Made by a program: the position numbers and the translations under genes | Part shown: piece by piece, positions 61,612 to 64,000 of the stretch | How positions within the stretch are numbered: the stretch's first letter is position 1 | Layout: every line of letters starts with the position of its first letter | NCBI RefSeq assembly: GCF_008704995.1 | Contig: NZ_CP023747.1 | Coordinates: 1,364,001-1,428,000, forward strand | Source: Streptomyces nodosus | GTDB taxonomy: Bacteria > Actinomycetota > Actinomycetes > Streptomycetales > Streptomycetaceae | Direction of reading: 5' to 3' | DNA: 64,000 bases | The notes under the pieces: generated by a model | What the model saw: the letters and a program-made list of their open reading frames with translations, nothing else | What the model was told of the DNA's origin: nothing | Database searches by the model: none

Positions 61612-62135
61612 ACCTCGAACGGGAGCAGTGGGGACATGCGCGGCACCGGTGGTGCACGCGGCGAGCTGCCGGCTTTCGGCAACGATCCCATCGGCCCGAC
61701 GGTCGTGCAGGGCGCTCCCGAAACCCCGGCCGGGTCCTCCCGGTACGTTCCGGACCGGCCGTGACCCGCCGCGGACGGGGCGGCCCGCGGGCCGGGCCCC
61801 GCGAGGGAACGGAGCATCGAACGGCGCACCCGCGTTCCCGCGAAGGAGTGATGGCTGCGCCTCTGACGAGCCGAACCCGATGAGGTCCAGGTGAGGTCCA
61901 GCCGAGATCCCATGGAATCGCCGGAGATGTCCCCCTCTGGGAGAGTGGGAGGCGGGATACGGACGCCCCCGCGTCGCCGTGCCGAGGAGACGAGAGGGCG
62001 ATGACCGCGCCGCGCCGGCGGGCTTCGGCGGATGTGCCGAACGCGGTGCGGACGCTCCCGGCGTGCCGACGCACGCGTCCGCACCGCGTTCGGCCCCGGC
62101 CGTGCGTGGACGCGTCGGAAGAGCTGGAGGTGACG
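61612..62135. promoter_or_regulatory. 524-bp divergent region between multicopper oxidase and stress protein
   Basis: TGAGGTCCAG occurs at 61881-61890 and 61892-61901, an 11-bp direct-repeat step as used by OmpR/PhoP-type regulators. A perfect 19-bp stem (62037-62055 with 62075-62093) precedes the stress-protein gene. No other gene is supported. Confidence 0.5.
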
Positions 62136-63029
62136 ATGACCCGGCCCCCGGATGATCAGCGGCCGATCGTGGTCGGGATCGATCCCGACCCTGCGAAGCG
62201 CACGGCGCTCGCCTGGGCGGCCGACGAGGCCGCCCGGCGCGGGGTGCCCCTGCGACTGGTGCACGCCGAGGGCGTGCCGACCCCGGGGTACGAGGTGCCC
62301 TCCTGGCAGGAGTGGAACCAGGCGCTGCACGAGGCCGGTGAGCGGGTGCTCAAGGATGCGGTGGCCTTCGCCGAGACGCGGCAGCCACGGGTCGAGGTGT
62401 CCGGGTTGCTGGCCGAGGGAAGCCCGGCGTGGGTCCTGGGCGAGCAGAGCCGTGGCGCCACGGCCGTCGTGCTGGGCTCACAGCATCTTGGCCGGCTGGA
62501 GGAGGCGTTCGGCTCCGCCTCGATCGCCGTCCCCGTGCTGGCGCACACCCGCTGCCCGGTGGTCGTCGTGCCGGAACCCGAGCGCATCGACCGGCGGTCG
62601 GCGTACTACGTCGTCGGCGTGGACGGCAGCCCGCAGGCGGCCGCCGCAGTCGATGTCGCCTTCGCCGAGGCCGCTCTGCGGGGCGCGGCGCTTCGGGCCC
62701 TGCACGTCTGGCAGCCCGGACCGCTCCGGATCATCGACGAGCAGGAGGCACAGCGGGAGTGGAGCCGGATCCTCTCCGAGGCCGTCGCCGGGCGCGGTAC
62801 CGCGTATCGCGGTGTCGAGGTGCATCAGGAGGTCGTCGTCGGCCACCCCGTGCAGGCGCTGACCGAGGCGTCCGCCGACGCCCTGGGTCTGGTGGTGGGC
62901 ACCCGGGGACACGGAGGATTCACCGGCATGCTGGTGGGCTCGGTGAGCCAGGGCGTGCTGCGCCATGCACGGTGTCCCGTCATCGCCGTCCCCCAGCCGC
63001 CCGAGCGGGGCCCTCGGGAGCGGCCCTGA
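62136..63029 (+). CDS. tandem universal stress protein (two UspA domains)
   Basis: A 297-residue protein with a GGAGG site. Domains are about 8-150 and 160-290. The first begins PIVVGIDPDPAKRTALAWAADEAAR, the second YVVGVDGSPQAAAAVDVAFAEA. ATP-binding GxxGxxxxxxxxGS(V) motifs are visible as GSQHLGRLEEAFGSAS and GTRGHGGFTGMLVGSVS. Such tandem Usp proteins accompany hypoxia or persistence genes in actinomycetes. Confidence 0.92.
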   Translation: MTRPPDDQRPIVVGIDPDPAKRTALAWAADEAARRGVPLRLVHAEGVPTPGYEVPSWQEWNQALHEAGERVLKDAVAFAETRQPRVEVSGLLAEGSPAWVLGEQSRGATAVVLGSQHLGRLEEAFGSASIAVPVLAHTRCPVVVVPEPERIDRRSAYYVVGVDGSPQAAAAVDVAFAEAALRGAALRALHVWQPGPLRIIDEQEAQREWSRILSEAVAGRGTAYRGVEVHQEVVVGHPVQALTEASADALGLVVGTRGHGGFTGMLVGSVSQGVLRHARCPVIAVPQPPERGPRERP

Positions 63030-63163
63030 CACGCAGCGCCGAGGGCGCGCGGGAGAGGCGGCCGTCAAGCCCGGCCCCAAGCCCGGCCGCGGGGGCACCC
63101 ACCGGTCCAGGAACCCCGAATTGGCCTTGGCCCGCCCGGCCCCGGCACCCCTAACGTCGGCCC

Positions 63164-63973
63164 ATGCGCATCCGGATCGTCGACGCCTTCACCGACCGCC
63201 CCTTCACCGGCAACCCGGCCGGTGTTCTGCTCCTCGACGCCTTTCCCGACGACGCCCGGCTCCAGGACGTGGCCCGTGAGGTCAACCACGCCGAGACCGC
63301 GTTCGCACACCGGCTGCCCGAGGGCGGCGAGGCCGACTGGGCGCTGCGCTGGTTCACGCCCGCCACCGAGGTCGCCCTGTGCGGTCACGCCACCCTGGCC
63401 ACCGCCCATGTGCTGCGCACCACGGGTGCCCACGAGGGCCCGGTCCGGTTCGCCACCCGCAGCGGGGTGCTCGGCGCCGCTCCGCACGAGGACGGCTCGA
63501 TCACCCTGGACTTCCCCACCGCACCGCTCACCCGCCTCGAGATCCCGCAGGACGTGGCCGAGGCCCTCGGCGCGCAGCCTCTCGCCGGCTTCGACACCGG
63601 TCCGAACGTCGGTGATCTGCTTCTCGAACTCGCCGACGAGCGGACGGTTCTGGGCCTGGCCCCCGATCACCGGTCGCTGGGCCACCACGCGCGGCGTGGC
63701 GTCATCGCCACCGCCCGCGCCGAAGACCCCTCCCGCGGGTACGACTTCGTCTCGCGCTGCTTCTTCCCGAACGTCGGCATCGACGAGGATCCCGTCACCG
63801 GCAGTGCCCACACCGCCCTGGCCCCGTACTGGTCCGAGCGGCTCGGCCGTACCGACCTCACCGGTCTGCAGGCCTCGCCGCGCCCCGGCCGCGTGCAGAC
63901 GGGACTGCGCGGCGACCGAACCCTGCTCACCGGCCGGGCGGTCACCGTCATCGAGGGTGCCCTGCTCGTGTGA
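63164..63973 (+). CDS. PhzF-like isomerase family protein
   Basis: A 269-residue diaminopimelate-epimerase-fold protein. DAFTDRPFTGNPAGVLLLDAF is the N-terminal signature; NHAETAFAHR (near 41-50) carries the conserved catalytic Glu; GHATLATAHV and DEDPVTGSAHTALAPYW follow. No other phenazine genes are nearby, so it is likely a stand-alone isomerase of unknown substrate. The window ends 27 bases after its stop. Confidence 0.9.
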   Translation: MRIRIVDAFTDRPFTGNPAGVLLLDAFPDDARLQDVAREVNHAETAFAHRLPEGGEADWALRWFTPATEVALCGHATLATAHVLRTTGAHEGPVRFATRSGVLGAAPHEDGSITLDFPTAPLTRLEIPQDVAEALGAQPLAGFDTGPNVGDLLLELADERTVLGLAPDHRSLGHHARRGVIATARAEDPSRGYDFVSRCFFPNVGIDEDPVTGSAHTALAPYWSERLGRTDLTGLQASPRPGRVQTGLRGDRTLLTGRAVTVIEGALLV

Positions 63974-63982
63974 CGGGCCCGG

Positions 63983-64000
63983 CTAGTGCTGTGACCGGAA
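63983..64000. repeat. CTAG-tipped repeat end running off the window
   Basis: CTAGTGCTGTGACC (63983-63996), then GGAA, is the inverse of the motif at 45511-45524. It sits 10 bases after the PhzF stop. It is probably the left terminal repeat of a third short element, whose interior lies beyond the edge. Confidence 0.55.

Noticed and set aside
63164..63973. Phenazine biosynthesis locus
   Set aside because: Only a PhzF-like gene is present; no other phz genes are nearby.
1..64000. tRNA, rRNA or attachment site
   Set aside because: No T-loop/acceptor patterns or rRNA segments were recognised, and the integrase relic has no adjacent tRNA gene.

Overview
The window reads as chromosomal DNA of a Streptomyces-type actinomycete. 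Base composition is very GC-rich, most third codon positions are G or C, GTG starts are common, genes are short with 4-bp overlaps, and many family types are Streptomyces favourites: EamA exporters, TetR/MarR/LysR/MocR/PadR/HxlR regulators, a divergent third-type EF-Tu and a second-type Lnt. From memory, gene content around tuf, lnt, ung and fabG resembles the S. coelicolor SCO13xx neighbourhood; this was not checked by alignment. No rRNA, tRNA, CRISPR array or large biosynthetic cluster was seen.

Region 1 (1-12.9 kb): amidohydrolase with a divergent TetR regulator; a secreted GH92 mannosidase behind LacI-type palindromes; a MarR-ATPase-permease efflux operon; two cation diffusion facilitators, one next to an ArsR repressor; a TetR/FMN-reductase pair. 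Region 2 (12.9-18.5 kb): YbaK-like protein, a 164-bp palindromic repeat element, an XRE-cupin regulator with its EamA transporter, hexapeptide transferase, gamma carbonic anhydrase-like protein, DedA, a HhH DNA glycosylase-like gene and a structured-RNA candidate with its own terminator. Region 3 (18.5-38 kb): tandem YQQPG-repeat membrane proteins, tuf, thiolase with HxlR, uppP, lnt, ung, a peptide-binding lipoprotein and two SDRs.

Region 4 (37.8-53.5 kb): a DUF3037/HipA-like kinase pair directly beside decayed integrase and IS630-type transposase pieces, a SpoIIE-type phosphatase, Rieske lipoprotein, a second palindromic element (210 bp) related to the first, and three EamA transporters with LysR, MocR, PNPOx, Clp-N and PadR genes. 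Region 5 (53.5-64 kb): a five-gene operon for a group 3b-like [NiFe] hydrogenase with an embedded cyclic-nucleotide-binding protein, then a CBS-BON protein, a multicopper oxidase, a tandem universal stress protein and a PhzF-like protein. The hydrogenase, CBS and USP genes together suggest a hypoxia/persistence energy module.

The most unusual signals are: (i) two non-coding elements sharing two internal 21-22 nt blocks but carrying different 22-bp terminal inverted repeats, both overlapping stop codons of neighbouring genes; (ii) a separate CTAG-tipped end motif, seen twice, with the same habit; (iii) the structured RNA at about 18.3 kb; and (iv) the hydrogenase operon with a DNA-binding-free CRP-like subunit.
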